From contig JAHIEN010000062.1 of assembly GCA_018901615.1 (NCBI GenBank), forward strand, positions 1 to 16,212: DNA of 16,212 bases, written 5' to 3'. The position numbers were made by a program, and so were the translations under genes. Source of the stretch: Candidatus Omnitrophota bacterium (GTDB taxonomy: Bacteria; Omnitrophota; Gorgyraeia; Gorgyraeales; Gorgyraeaceae). The notes beneath the pieces were generated by a model that was not told the DNA's origin, did no database searches, and saw nothing but the letters and a program-made list of their open reading frames with translations. The first letter of the stretch is position 1, and each line of letters begins with the position of its first letter. Shown here piece after piece: positions 1-6,560 of the stretch.

Positions 1-101
1 CTTTTAGACAGTATTTTGGCGGTTTTTAAAAGGGCGAGAACTGTCCGAGTCCGCCTGAGGCGGATAAGTTTTCTCGCCCCCGACAAAATGCTGTCTAAAA
101 G
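1..101. repeat. nested imperfect palindrome (fold-back element)
   Basis: Three nested pairs of complementary arms share one centre. The outer arms at 1-18 and 84-101 pair over 18 bases with one T/G wobble. The middle arms at 32-40 and 71-79 (GGGCGAGAA / TTCTCGCCC) are perfect. The inner arms at 50-55 and 59-64 (TCCGCC / GGCGGA) leave a 3-base loop. The stretch could fold as a long hairpin in RNA or cruciform in DNA. It has no T-tract on either strand, so it is not an ordinary intrinsic terminator. It may be a dispersed fold-back repeat; copy number cannot be judged from one window. Confidence 0.75.
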
Positions 102-220
102 GCGGCCCCAAGTAGATTCAGAACAAGCGGGGTAAATCTTCGACTGAGCGAGCAGGGTTCCTCATGCGCTTAGAGCGTAACGTAGCTATTCGAGTAGTAC
201 ATCCAAAGTTAAGATTATAA
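102..220. other. non-coding stretch, no gene recognised
   Basis: No credible reading frame, tRNA or rRNA is visible between the palindrome and the promoter of the protease gene. It holds only weak local inverted repeats, such as CGCT/AGCG near 169-176. It may be part of the same repeat unit as 1-101. Confidence 0.4.
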
Positions 221-249
221 TTGACGGGAGGGGCTTTTTGGAATACACT
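221..249 (+). promoter_or_regulatory. candidate promoter of the M48 protease gene, leaderless type
   Basis: TTGACG (221-226), a 17-base spacer and TACACT (244-249) resemble a sigma-70 promoter. The -10 box ends 8 bases before the ATG at 258, so transcription would begin at or within a base or two of the start codon. There is no Shine-Dalgarno at a usable distance; the purine-rich GGGAGGGG at 225-232 is about 25 bases from the ATG, inside the promoter spacer. Confidence 0.5.
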
Positions 250-257
250 TATCCTGT

Positions 258-1034
258 ATGAGGCATATATTTTATATATTGATGATAGGGGCGTTTCTGG
301 CAGGGTGCGTATCGCAGGAATATAATACTGCCACAGGCAAGCAGGATATCATGTTTATAAGCACTGACAAAGAGATAGATATAGGCCGCCGCATAGCGGA
401 AAGCCTGGAGAAAAATCCAGAAGTCAAGCTTGACCCTGACCCCCTGATGACAAAGCGCGTAAGCGACATAGGCGCAAAAATAGCTTCTGTTACAGACAGG
501 AAAGAGGTAAACTACACGTTCAGGGTCATAGACGATGACGATGTGAACGCGTTTGCCCTGCCCGGCGGTTATGTGTTTATTTTCAGAGGGCTTGTGGAAA
601 AGACAGAGTCTGATGATGAGCTTGCCGGTGTAATGGCCCATGAAATGGCCCACGTTGTTGCCAGGCATTCCATAAAAAGACTCCAGGGCGGCCTGGGGTA
701 TACTATACTCCAGATATTGATGGTAGTCTCGGGTACCAGTGAAGGGAGAAATATTAACGCGGCCTTTGGCCATCTTCTTATGTCATATTCAAGGGAAGAC
801 GAGGCGCTTGCTGACAAGATGGCGATCAAATATCTTAGAAGATCCGGCTATGATCCGTTTGCCATGCTGAGTTTTTTGGATAAGCTTCAACAAGTGCACA
901 GAGAGCAGCCTATAAGGCCGTATTCAAGCTACCGTTCTCACCCTCATATAGCTGACCGTATCCGTATGGTAAAACAGGAATTGACAGGAGAAATAGGCTT
1001 CAGCGATTATATGAATAAACCGATAGAATATTGA
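258..1034 (+). CDS. M48-family zinc metalloprotease, lipoprotein
   Basis: This 258-residue protein is an envelope metalloprotease of the M48 family (LoiP/YcaL/BepA-like), expected to help with quality control of membrane or outer-membrane proteins. The N-terminus is a short lipoprotein signal with a lipobox L-A-G-C, placing the lipidated Cys at residue 17. The zinc site is HEMAH at 128-132, with the third ligand probably Glu182 in E-A-L-A-D. The SHPH motif at 227-230 is also typical of the family. The length suits a minimal catalytic domain without TPRs. The ATG at 258 gives an ideal signal peptide, although it has no Shine-Dalgarno and lies 8 bases after a -10 box. The gene is followed after 33 bases by the LOG-family gene and may be co-transcribed with it. 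The family assignment is firm; the substrate is unknown. Confidence 0.9.
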   Translation: MRHIFYILMIGAFLAGCVSQEYNTATGKQDIMFISTDKEIDIGRRIAESLEKNPEVKLDPDPLMTKRVSDIGAKIASVTDRKEVNYTFRVIDDDDVNAFALPGGYVFIFRGLVEKTESDDELAGVMAHEMAHVVARHSIKRLQGGLGYTILQILMVVSGTSEGRNINAAFGHLLMSYSREDEALADKMAIKYLRRSGYDPFAMLSFLDKLQQVHREQPIRPYSSYRSHPHIADRIRMVKQELTGEIGFSDYMNKPIEY

Positions 1035-1067
1035 TATCTGTCTATCGTCAGGCAGGAGGGATGCACG

Positions 1068-1709
1068 ATGTCAAAGAGATACGATTTTACCGCAGAAGAC
1101 CCATGGCGTATTTTCAGGATCATGTCTGAGTTTGTGGACGGGTTTGATGAGCTCTCAAAGATAGGCCCGGCCGTTACTGTATTCGGATCAGCCAAGACAA
1201 GGCCCGGAGATAAATATTATAACCTGGCTGAAAAGACAGCGGCGCTTTTGTCTAAAAACGGGTTTGCTGTTATTACAGGCGCTGGTCCTGGTATCATGGA
1301 GGCAGCCAATAAAGGCGCTAAAAACGCGAAAGGCAGCTCTATAGGCCTTAATATACAGATGCCTGTAGCGCAAAAACCAAACAGATTCATAACCAAGCTT
1401 CTGGATTTCAGATATTTCTTCTGCAGAAAAGTCATGTTTGTAAAATACGCGAAGGCTACCGTGATATTTCCGGGCGGCTACGGCACGATGGATGAGTTTT
1501 TTGAATCAGTGACGCTTATTCAGACAGGGCGCACAGAAAGATTCCCTGTTATTCTCGTGGGAAGCGAGTACTGGAAAGGCCTTATCGACTGGGTGAAAAA
1601 AGACATGTTAAAAGAAGACCGCATTGACAAAAAAGACCTGGGAATATTCCGTATAGCTGATACCGCGGAGGACGTCCTCAAGATAATAAAAGAGTTTTAT
1701 TCAAAATAA
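1068..1709 (+). CDS. LOG-family (TIGR00730-like) Rossmann-fold protein
   Basis: The 213-residue product belongs to the LOG / 'lysine decarboxylase-like' family. Members include cytokinin-activating nucleoside 5'-monophosphate phosphoribohydrolases, and many bacterial members have no proven role. The signature PGGYGTMDE is at 135-143, and the nucleotide-binding turn GAGPGIMEAAN is at 71-81. Arg120-Lys121 match the conserved basic pair before the second half of the fold. The protein is cytosolic, with no signal peptide or membrane segment. AGGAGGG at 1054-1060 lies 7 bases before the ATG and fixes the start; another ATG at 1061 is out of frame. Family identity is clear. Hydrolysis of a nucleotide is likely, but the true substrate cannot be read from the sequence. 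Confidence 0.9.
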   Translation: MSKRYDFTAEDPWRIFRIMSEFVDGFDELSKIGPAVTVFGSAKTRPGDKYYNLAEKTAALLSKNGFAVITGAGPGIMEAANKGAKNAKGSSIGLNIQMPVAQKPNRFITKLLDFRYFFCRKVMFVKYAKATVIFPGGYGTMDEFFESVTLIQTGRTERFPVILVGSEYWKGLIDWVKKDMLKEDRIDKKDLGIFRIADTAEDVLKIIKEFYSK

Positions 1710-1728
1710 GGCTGGCTTGGTGTATAAT
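1700..1728 (+). promoter_or_regulatory. candidate promoter of the OB-HD exonuclease gene, leaderless type
   Basis: TTCAAA (1700-1705), a 17-base spacer and a perfect TATAAT (1723-1728) overlap the end of the preceding gene. The -10 box ends 8 bases before the ATG at 1737, so the mRNA would start at about the A of ATG. Only a three-base GAG is present as a possible Shine-Dalgarno. Confidence 0.6.
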
Positions 1729-1736
1729 CAGAGCAT

Positions 1737-2729
1737 ATGAAACACAAGTTCATCAATGAGTTCAAAGAAGGCGAGACAGTAGAGTCTGTTTATCTCGTAA
1801 GAGAAAAGTCTTTTGACACGGCAAAAAACGGCTCGTCCTATATCGCGCTTGAACTTATTGACAGGACAGGCATGGTCAATGGCCGCAAATGGGACGCGGC
1901 AAAGAGCGCCTTTGATTCTTTTAAAGTAGACGATTTTGTAAAAATAAAAGGCAAGGTCGAGATCTACAGGAAATATCCTCAGCTCAACCTCGATTCGATC
2001 TCAAGGATAGAAGATCTAGCGATAGATATATCGCATTATGTTCCGACTGTCAATGGGAACAGAGACGAAATGTTTAATGCCTTTCTCTCTATCATAGGCA
2101 ATGTAAATAATCCCCACCTGAAATACTTGTTGGACAACATCTTTTCAAATAAGGATGTCATCTCTAAATTTAAAGACGCGCCAGCCGCTACGGATTTTCA
2201 TCACCCGTACCTGGGAGGGCTTCTGGAACACAGCCTATCATGCGTTGAATTGGCGAATCTTGTCGGGGATCGCTATCCTGACATAGATATTGATCTTCTG
2301 GTTTGCGGCGCGGCATTGCACGACATAGGAAAGATGGAAGAGCTTTCATATAAAAGGAGTTTTTATTATACGGATAAAGGAAGGCTTGTAGGTCATATAG
2401 TTCTGGGCGTGAATATGGTCAATGAAGAGATAAGCAAGATACCTGACTTTCCAGAGGAGCTGAGAAACCTGATCCTTCACATCATACTCAGTCATCACGG
2501 TGAACACGAATGGGGTTCGCCCAAGAGGCCCATGTGTATCGAGGCCATAGCGCTTCATCATATAGATAATCTGGACGCCAAGATCAATGGCTTCAGGCAG
2601 TTTGTCGGCGCGTACAATGACCCGCAGTCCAACTGGACAAAACACAGCAAGATGTTCAAGGAATTTCTTTTCAAACGCGTAGTACTTAAAAACAGGGAGG
2701 TGGCGCATGAAGAAAAAGAAGAAGCCTAA
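1737..2729 (+). CDS. yhaM: YhaM-like 3'-5' exoribonuclease (OB fold + HD domain)
   Basis: This 330-residue cytosolic protein matches the YhaM architecture. An N-terminal OB-fold nucleic-acid-binding domain (about 10-95) is followed by a metal-dependent HD domain (about 155-300). YhaM enzymes trim RNA or DNA from the 3' end. Visible HD landmarks are HH at 155-156, GLLEH with His165, the HD pair His195-Asp196 in LHDIGK, the YT-x5-GH block at 211-220, SHHGEHEWGSP at 252-262 and Asp280 in LDAK. Length is near the usual 310-330 residues. The gene probably has its own leaderless promoter at 1700-1728. Its 3' end overlaps the next gene by 23 bases, implying coupled translation. The HD chemistry is well supported; a nuclease role rather than another phosphodiesterase activity rests on the family. 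Confidence 0.88.
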   Translation: MKHKFINEFKEGETVESVYLVREKSFDTAKNGSSYIALELIDRTGMVNGRKWDAAKSAFDSFKVDDFVKIKGKVEIYRKYPQLNLDSISRIEDLAIDISHYVPTVNGNRDEMFNAFLSIIGNVNNPHLKYLLDNIFSNKDVISKFKDAPAATDFHHPYLGGLLEHSLSCVELANLVGDRYPDIDIDLLVCGAALHDIGKMEELSYKRSFYYTDKGRLVGHIVLGVNMVNEEISKIPDFPEELRNLILHIILSHHGEHEWGSPKRPMCIEAIALHHIDNLDAKINGFRQFVGAYNDPQSNWTKHSKMFKEFLFKRVVLKNREVAHEEKEEA

Positions 2730-3126
2730 GAAAAAGGCCGCGAAGACCAGGAAAAGGCCTGTGAAAAAGGCTAAAAAGAAGATGGTCGTAAAAAAAGCAA
2801 AGCGCGGGACTGTCAAGACGAAGAAAAAGGCGGGAAAACTGACACCATCTATGAAGGTCATTGCTTCAGGCTCGTCTCTGGAAGAGGTAGGGGTCATCAC
2901 TCATTATTTTCCACATGTTGAGGCAGCGGTTGTAAAAATGACCAAGGGATCCCTGATGGTAGGGGACGAGATCATAATAAAAGGCCATACCACTGATTTT
3001 AAAGAAAAGGTCGACTCAATACAATTGGAACATGTCCCGATTACAAGCGCGTCAATAGGCCAGGAGATAGGGTTAAAGGTAAAGACCAAGGTCAGGGAGC
3101 ACGACATAGTCTATAAAATCGTGTGA
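2707..3126 (+). CDS. lysine-tailed EF-Tu domain 2-like protein
   Basis: The 139-residue product has two parts. Residues 1-44 are an extremely basic tail, with 23 Lys and 3 Arg by my count, plus Ala, Pro and Thr, like histone-H1-type or RNA-binding tails. Residues 55-139 resemble the small stand-alone 'translation elongation factor-like' proteins, which have the EF-Tu domain 2 beta-barrel without a GTPase domain. The pattern includes VGVITHYF, GD-x-IIIKGHTTDF, a V-x-S-x-Q-x-EH stretch and a final IGLKVK-x-KVRE block. GGGAGG at 2695-2700 sits 6 bases before the ATG, inside the end of the exonuclease gene. A role in nucleic-acid or ribosome binding is inferred from the tail and the barrel; it could equally tether the barrel to any polyanion. 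Confidence 0.75.
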   Translation: MKKKKKPKKKAAKTRKRPVKKAKKKMVVKKAKRGTVKTKKKAGKLTPSMKVIASGSSLEEVGVITHYFPHVEAAVVKMTKGSLMVGDEIIIKGHTTDFKEKVDSIQLEHVPITSASIGQEIGLKVKTKVREHDIVYKIV

Positions 3127-3129
3127 AGT

Positions 3130-3172
3130 CCTAACTTGACAATTACTGCATTGCACAAATTGTCAACTTAGG
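3130..3172. repeat. 15-bp inverted repeat next to a promoter
   Basis: The arms at 3130-3144 and 3158-3172 pair over 15 bases with one C/C mismatch and a 13-base loop. The left arm begins 4 bases after the preceding stop codon, and the right arm ends 3 bases before the -35 box at 3176. No T-tract follows on the + strand. It could be an operator for the promoter at 3176-3203 or a processing hairpin at the end of the upstream mRNA. Confidence 0.6.
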
Positions 3173-3175
3173 GGG

Positions 3176-3203
3176 TTGAAATTAGATTAAAGTATGGTAT
3201 ACT
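3176..3203 (+). promoter_or_regulatory. strong extended -10 promoter of the short RNA
   Basis: TTGAAA (3176-3181), a 16-base spacer and TATACT (3198-3203) with TGG directly upstream (3195-3197) form an extended -10 promoter. The predicted start is near 3210, where the 5' strand of the RNA stem begins. The minus-strand promoter of the GEMM RNA (12746-12774) has the same TGGTATACTTTT block. Confidence 0.7.
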
Positions 3204-3209
3204 TTTGTT

Positions 3210-3294
3210 GAAGCCGATAAAGTTAAAGATAAGCCTGTTGATTAGGCAAAGCCGGATCGTGCGACGCGATCAATCTTTATCGGCTTCTTTTTTT
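3210..3294 (+). ncRNA. short three-way-junction RNA (attenuator, riboswitch candidate or sRNA)
   Basis: A perfect 13-bp stem joins 3210-3222 to 3275-3287 (GAAGCCGATAAAG / CTTTATCGGCTTC), with T7 at 3288-3294. Inside are two hairpins: GCCT/AGGC (3233-3247) and GATCG/CGATC (3255-3271). They are linked by GCAAAGCC (3246-3253), the string that also joins the two arms of c-di-GMP-I riboswitches. The outer stem sequence closely matches that of the GEMM RNA at 12739-12561. However, the GGCAAACC element, the GAAA-capped arm and the CCTAAG receptor of GEMM are missing. A second segment, TAAAGAT (3224-3230), could pair with ATCTTTA (3273-3279) and compete with the main stem. The RNA ends 8 bases before the FadB/FadJ-like ATG, so it may be an attenuated leader for that gene or a free RNA of about 85 bases. 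Confidence 0.6.
3275..3294 (+). terminator. intrinsic terminator arm and T-tract
   Basis: The 3' arm of the 13-bp stem (3275-3287) is followed by seven T residues (3288-3294), which is the form of a Rho-independent terminator. It would stop transcripts from the 3176-3203 promoter before the ATG at 3303, unless the 5' arm pairs elsewhere. Confidence 0.75.
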
Positions 3295-3302
3295 ATCCGC
3301 GT

Positions 3303-5048
3303 ATGGTAAAGCGCATCAGTAAGACAGGGCTTGGCGTAATCGAGTTTAACGACTCTGATTCAAAGGTAAATGTGCTCTCGGCCGTAAATCTTGATAAGCT
3401 CGAGAGCATCCTGACAGAAACCTCTTTAAACCCCAACGGCGTAAAAGCCGTTTTTTTTATCAGCGCCAAAAAAGACATATTTATAGCCGGAGCGGATATT
3501 AAAGAACTTGCTTCTATCAGGACAAAAGAATCCGCGCTTAGGCTCTGCGCAAAAGGCCAGGCAATATGCAACAGGATCGAACAGCTTCCTTTTACGACAT
3601 TTGCTGTTGTGGACGGGGCGTGTATTGGCGGCGGCCTCGAACTGGCGCTTTCCTGCGACTATATACTCGCGACTGCTAACAGGAAGACCAGGATAGGTTT
3701 TCCTGAGGCAAGACTTAAGATCAGCCCTGGTTTTGGCGGTGTGCACCGCCTTAAAGAGAGGATAGGCGTAAAAAAAGCAGCCCGACTGATAGAGACAGGT
3801 CAGCTTTTAAGCGGCCGTGAGGCGAAAAAGACAGGTATTGTAGACAGGCTGATTTCTGAACGGACAGCCAGCGACTATAAAAAACTATCGGGTTTTGCTG
3901 GATGGCGCAAAAGGTCCATCCCTGAAGCAAGACATGAATTTGATATACAGGAAAGAGAGGCCCTTGCTGAAAAGATAGTACAGGCGCCGGCGAAGAACGC
4001 TTTATCCGCCTTTCTTATGGTAACAAAATATAAAAATCACACGTTAGCGGAAGACGATGCGGAGCATGGTTTGAAGAGCTGCGCTATAATAGGCGCTGGC
4101 ACCATGGGCAGGGACATCGCCTATCTTGTGAGCTCGACAACAAGGCTGACTGTAAATATCATTGACGTAAACGAGATTGTTTTAAAAAATGCCAGGATTT
4201 ATATAGACTCTATTTATAGGGAAGCTGTAAAAAAAGACATATTAGCCCGCAATGAGGCAAGGAAAGGGCGCGATAGGATCTCGTTCAATAAGTCAGGGCT
4301 GGAAGATTGCGATATAGTGATAGAGTGCGTGCCAGAAGATCTTCAACTAAAGAAACAGGTCTTCCTGGATATAGAGAAAAAGCTCAAGCCCGATTGCGTA
4401 ATAGCCTCTAACACGTCATGCCTGTCTATCGAGGAGCTTGGAAGGTCTCTGACCAGGCCAGGGCGCTTTATAGGCGCGCATTTTTTTAACCCTGCGTACA
4501 AGATGAAGCTTGTTGAAGTCGCGAGAGCGGGTTTTACTGACAGTATTACCGCGAATAAAATCAGAGGGTTTTTACAGGCAATGCGGCGTACTCCTGTGAT
4601 GGTAAAGGATAGTCCGGGTTTTTTGATCAACAGGATGCTTTTACCGTATCTTAACGAGGCGGCCTTTATGATAGAGGAAGGTTTTTCAAGCAGGGACATA
4701 GACTCAGCCATGGTTGATTTTGGCATGCCAGAAGGCCCTATTGAACTGATAAAAGACATTGGCATGGATACGACTTATAAGGCGAGCATGGTCCTGAGAG
4801 ACAGGTGCGGCAGCCGGATAAAGGTGGCCGAATCTCTTAAGTCATGGACTGAAACTAAAAAAATATCGAGTGGAAAAACAGTAAAGCAGGCAGAAAATAA
4901 CACTATTGTCCAGCGGCTGCTCGAGCCAATGAAGAGAGAAGCTGAGTTGTGCGCGAGCGAAGGAGTAGCGGATAATCAGGAGGTCATTGACCTGGCGTTA
5001 TTACTGGGCGCGGGTTTTCCCGCGTCCAAAAGGATATGGGACACATGA
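3303..5048 (+). CDS. bifunctional enoyl-CoA hydratase / 3-hydroxyacyl-CoA dehydrogenase, short FadB/FadJ-like
   Basis: This 581-residue enzyme would carry out the hydration and NAD-dependent oxidation steps of fatty-acid beta-oxidation. The hydratase part (1 to about 190) has the oxyanion loop AGADIKE (62-68) and GGGLE with Glu113, plus Glu135 in FPEARL, matching the two catalytic acids of FadB. The dehydrogenase part (from about 258) has GAGTMG (264-269), SNTS (369-372), His393 in GAHFFNP with Glu405 as the partner acid, and Asn443 in PGFLINR. FadB and FadJ are about 715-730 residues. Here the linker between the domains is shorter, the G-K-x-G-K-G-F-Y block is not recognisable, and the protein stops soon after GFP near residue 573. 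There is no Shine-Dalgarno; the ATG is 8 bases after the terminator T-tract. It overlaps the patatin gene by ATGA. Catalytic residues look intact. Confidence 0.85.
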   Translation: MVKRISKTGLGVIEFNDSDSKVNVLSAVNLDKLESILTETSLNPNGVKAVFFISAKKDIFIAGADIKELASIRTKESALRLCAKGQAICNRIEQLPFTTFAVVDGACIGGGLELALSCDYILATANRKTRIGFPEARLKISPGFGGVHRLKERIGVKKAARLIETGQLLSGREAKKTGIVDRLISERTASDYKKLSGFAGWRKRSIPEARHEFDIQEREALAEKIVQAPAKNALSAFLMVTKYKNHTLAEDDAEHGLKSCAIIGAGTMGRDIAYLVSSTTRLTVNIIDVNEIVLKNARIYIDSIYREAVKKDILARNEARKGRDRISFNKSGLEDCDIVIECVPEDLQLKKQVFLDIEKKLKPDCVIASNTSCLSIEELGRSLTRPGRFIGAHFFNPAYKMKLVEVARAGFTDSITANKIRGFLQAMRRTPVMVKDSPGFLINRMLLPYLNEAAFMIEEGFSSRDIDSAMVDFGMPEGPIELIKDIGMDTTYKASMVLRDRCGSRIKVAESLKSWTETKKISSGKTVKQAENNTIVQRLLEPMKREAELCASEGVADNQEVIDLALLLGAGFPASKRIWDT

Positions 5049-6541
5049 AAGATGCTTGCAGGGTAATATCAATCTATAGTAACGCGTGTATAAGCGACAG
5101 GTCAGAGTATGCGGTGAATCTCGCGGCCGCAATCGCGAAGGTGACAGAAAAAAAGGTCGCTTTTGTCGACTCTACAGATCAGCTGAAAGAAATTTCTAAT
5201 GAAGCAGGGGTCAGTATCCTGTCGCCCATAGAGATCAATCCAGATATGCTGGAGGTCTATAAAAGAGAATACGGCTACATAGTAATAAACGCGCATGGCG
5301 GCGAAGGCGGTCTTTTGTATGACATACTGACCTGTTCAGATTCTGTGCATTTCTTTACAGATTCGACAGTGGATAATCTGAAGAACGCCCGCCTGTTCTT
5401 AAAAGACCTGATAAAACATGACAGAAAAGATATAATCAGCAGGTTAAAGATAGTGGTGTGCAGGCTGGATGTATTCGATAAGCTTTCCGAAGAGGAGATG
5501 TCATGGATCCTGAAAAAGGATATATGGGCAATAGTGCCTGAATCCGGCATACTGGATCCATTGATAGGCTCAGGCGGTATGCCGGTTGTTTTAAGATCCA
5601 GTCTTACGCCATATTCCACAGGAGTCTTGCGTATCGCGAAAAAAGAGACAAGCAGGCTATTGGGACTTGCGCTTGGAAGCGGGGCTGCCTTTGGCCTTGC
5701 GCATGTAGGCGTTATCAAGGTGCTTGAAGAAAAACATATTCCCGTGGATGTTGTATCTGGTTCGAGCATGGGCGCTCTTATAGCCGCCATGTGGGGATTG
5801 GGCCTGTCAGCCGCGAAAATAGAACAAATTACCATGGTCCTTAGAAAAAAACTCAACATAATGAGACTGATGGACTTTACAATACCTGTTTCCGGGATAC
5901 TGGCAGGGGCAAGGCTGAAAAAGTTCTTAAGGAGCATCCTGGGAGAAAAAACATTTGAAGATTTAAAAATACCTGTTAAGATAATGGTATATGACCTGGC
6001 TAACAGAGAGACTGTTACCATGGATAAAGGCCGTCTTCTTGACGCTGTTTTTATGAGCATATCAGTGCCAGGCATATTTAAGCCTACGGTCAAAAAAGAC
6101 AAGGTCTATATTGACGGGGGCGTTTCAGACCCTGTGCCCGTGGAAGTGCTGGCGAATGACGGCGTGAACAAGATAATAGCTGTAAACGTCCTTCCAGGCC
6201 CCCAGGATCTATATATAAGGAATATGGCGGTAAAGAACAGGCTTCGACAGGAAGAGATCCAGATGCTGAACAGCCCTTTTTATATAAAATGCGGCCTCCT
6301 GATCAAGGCGCGGCTCAGGAAGATCTTTACGCCTAACATATTTGACGTGATAATGACTAGTATGCAGGCAATGGAATACATGCTTGCCGAGAATAGCTGC
6401 AGGAAGGCAAGCATTGCGCTTCATCCTGTTGTGGCAGACGCCACTTCTATTGATTTTCACTTGGTGAAGGCTTTTATTGAAAAAGGAGAAAAAGAGACAA
6501 GGGCCTGCATGGAAGAGATAAAACGTTTAGTGTCCAGATAG
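5045..6541 (+). CDS. patatin-like phospholipase fused to a degenerate MinD/ParA-like domain
   Basis: The protein (498 residues from the ATG at 5045) has two parts. Residues 5 to about 200 keep the strand-helix pattern of MinD/CpaE-type NTPases: RVISIYS, AVNLAAAIA, KKVAFVD, YGYIVINA and ADEV-like SDSVHFFTD. The P-loop position reads NACISDRS, without the GK[ST] core, so ATP binding is unlikely. Residues 205 to about 395 form a patatin domain with nucleophile Ser241 in GSSMG and Asp357 in the DGG motif. The oxyanion loop, usually GGGxRG, is GSGAAFG (211-217) and lacks the Arg. Patatins hydrolyse acyl esters of lipids, which fits the upstream beta-oxidation enzyme. The ATG at 5045 gives an ATGA overlap and has AGGA about 10 bases upstream; the earlier in-frame ATG at 5036 sits only 1-2 bases after that AGGA. 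Confidence 0.82.
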   Translation: MKDACRVISIYSNACISDRSEYAVNLAAAIAKVTEKKVAFVDSTDQLKEISNEAGVSILSPIEINPDMLEVYKREYGYIVINAHGGEGGLLYDILTCSDSVHFFTDSTVDNLKNARLFLKDLIKHDRKDIISRLKIVVCRLDVFDKLSEEEMSWILKKDIWAIVPESGILDPLIGSGGMPVVLRSSLTPYSTGVLRIAKKETSRLLGLALGSGAAFGLAHVGVIKVLEEKHIPVDVVSGSSMGALIAAMWGLGLSAAKIEQITMVLRKKLNIMRLMDFTIPVSGILAGARLKKFLRSILGEKTFEDLKIPVKIMVYDLANRETVTMDKGRLLDAVFMSISVPGIFKPTVKKDKVYIDGGVSDPVPVEVLANDGVNKIIAVNVLPGPQDLYIRNMAVKNRLRQEEIQMLNSPFYIKCGLLIKARLRKIFTPNIFDVIMTSMQAMEYMLAENSCRKASIALHPVVADATSIDFHLVKAFIEKGEKETRACMEEIKRLVSR

Positions 6542-6560
6542 AAACATAAAAGGGGAAAAG

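Noticed and set aside
1..135. Open frame from the left edge to a TAA at 133-135, as a gene end
   Set aside because: The frame runs straight through the nested palindrome and encodes a basic, repeat-driven peptide with no recognisable motif. An upstream gene end cannot be excluded but is not supported.
3210..3294. A standard c-di-GMP-I riboswitch before the FadB/FadJ-like gene
   Set aside because: Only the GCAAAGCC linker and the outer stem match; GGCAAACC, the GAAA arm and the CCTAAG receptor are absent, so I call it only a related or new structured RNA.
5036..5044. ATG at 5036 as start of the patatin fusion gene
   Set aside because: The AGGA site lies almost directly against it. The ATG at 5045 has better spacing and the ATGA overlap seen elsewhere in the window.
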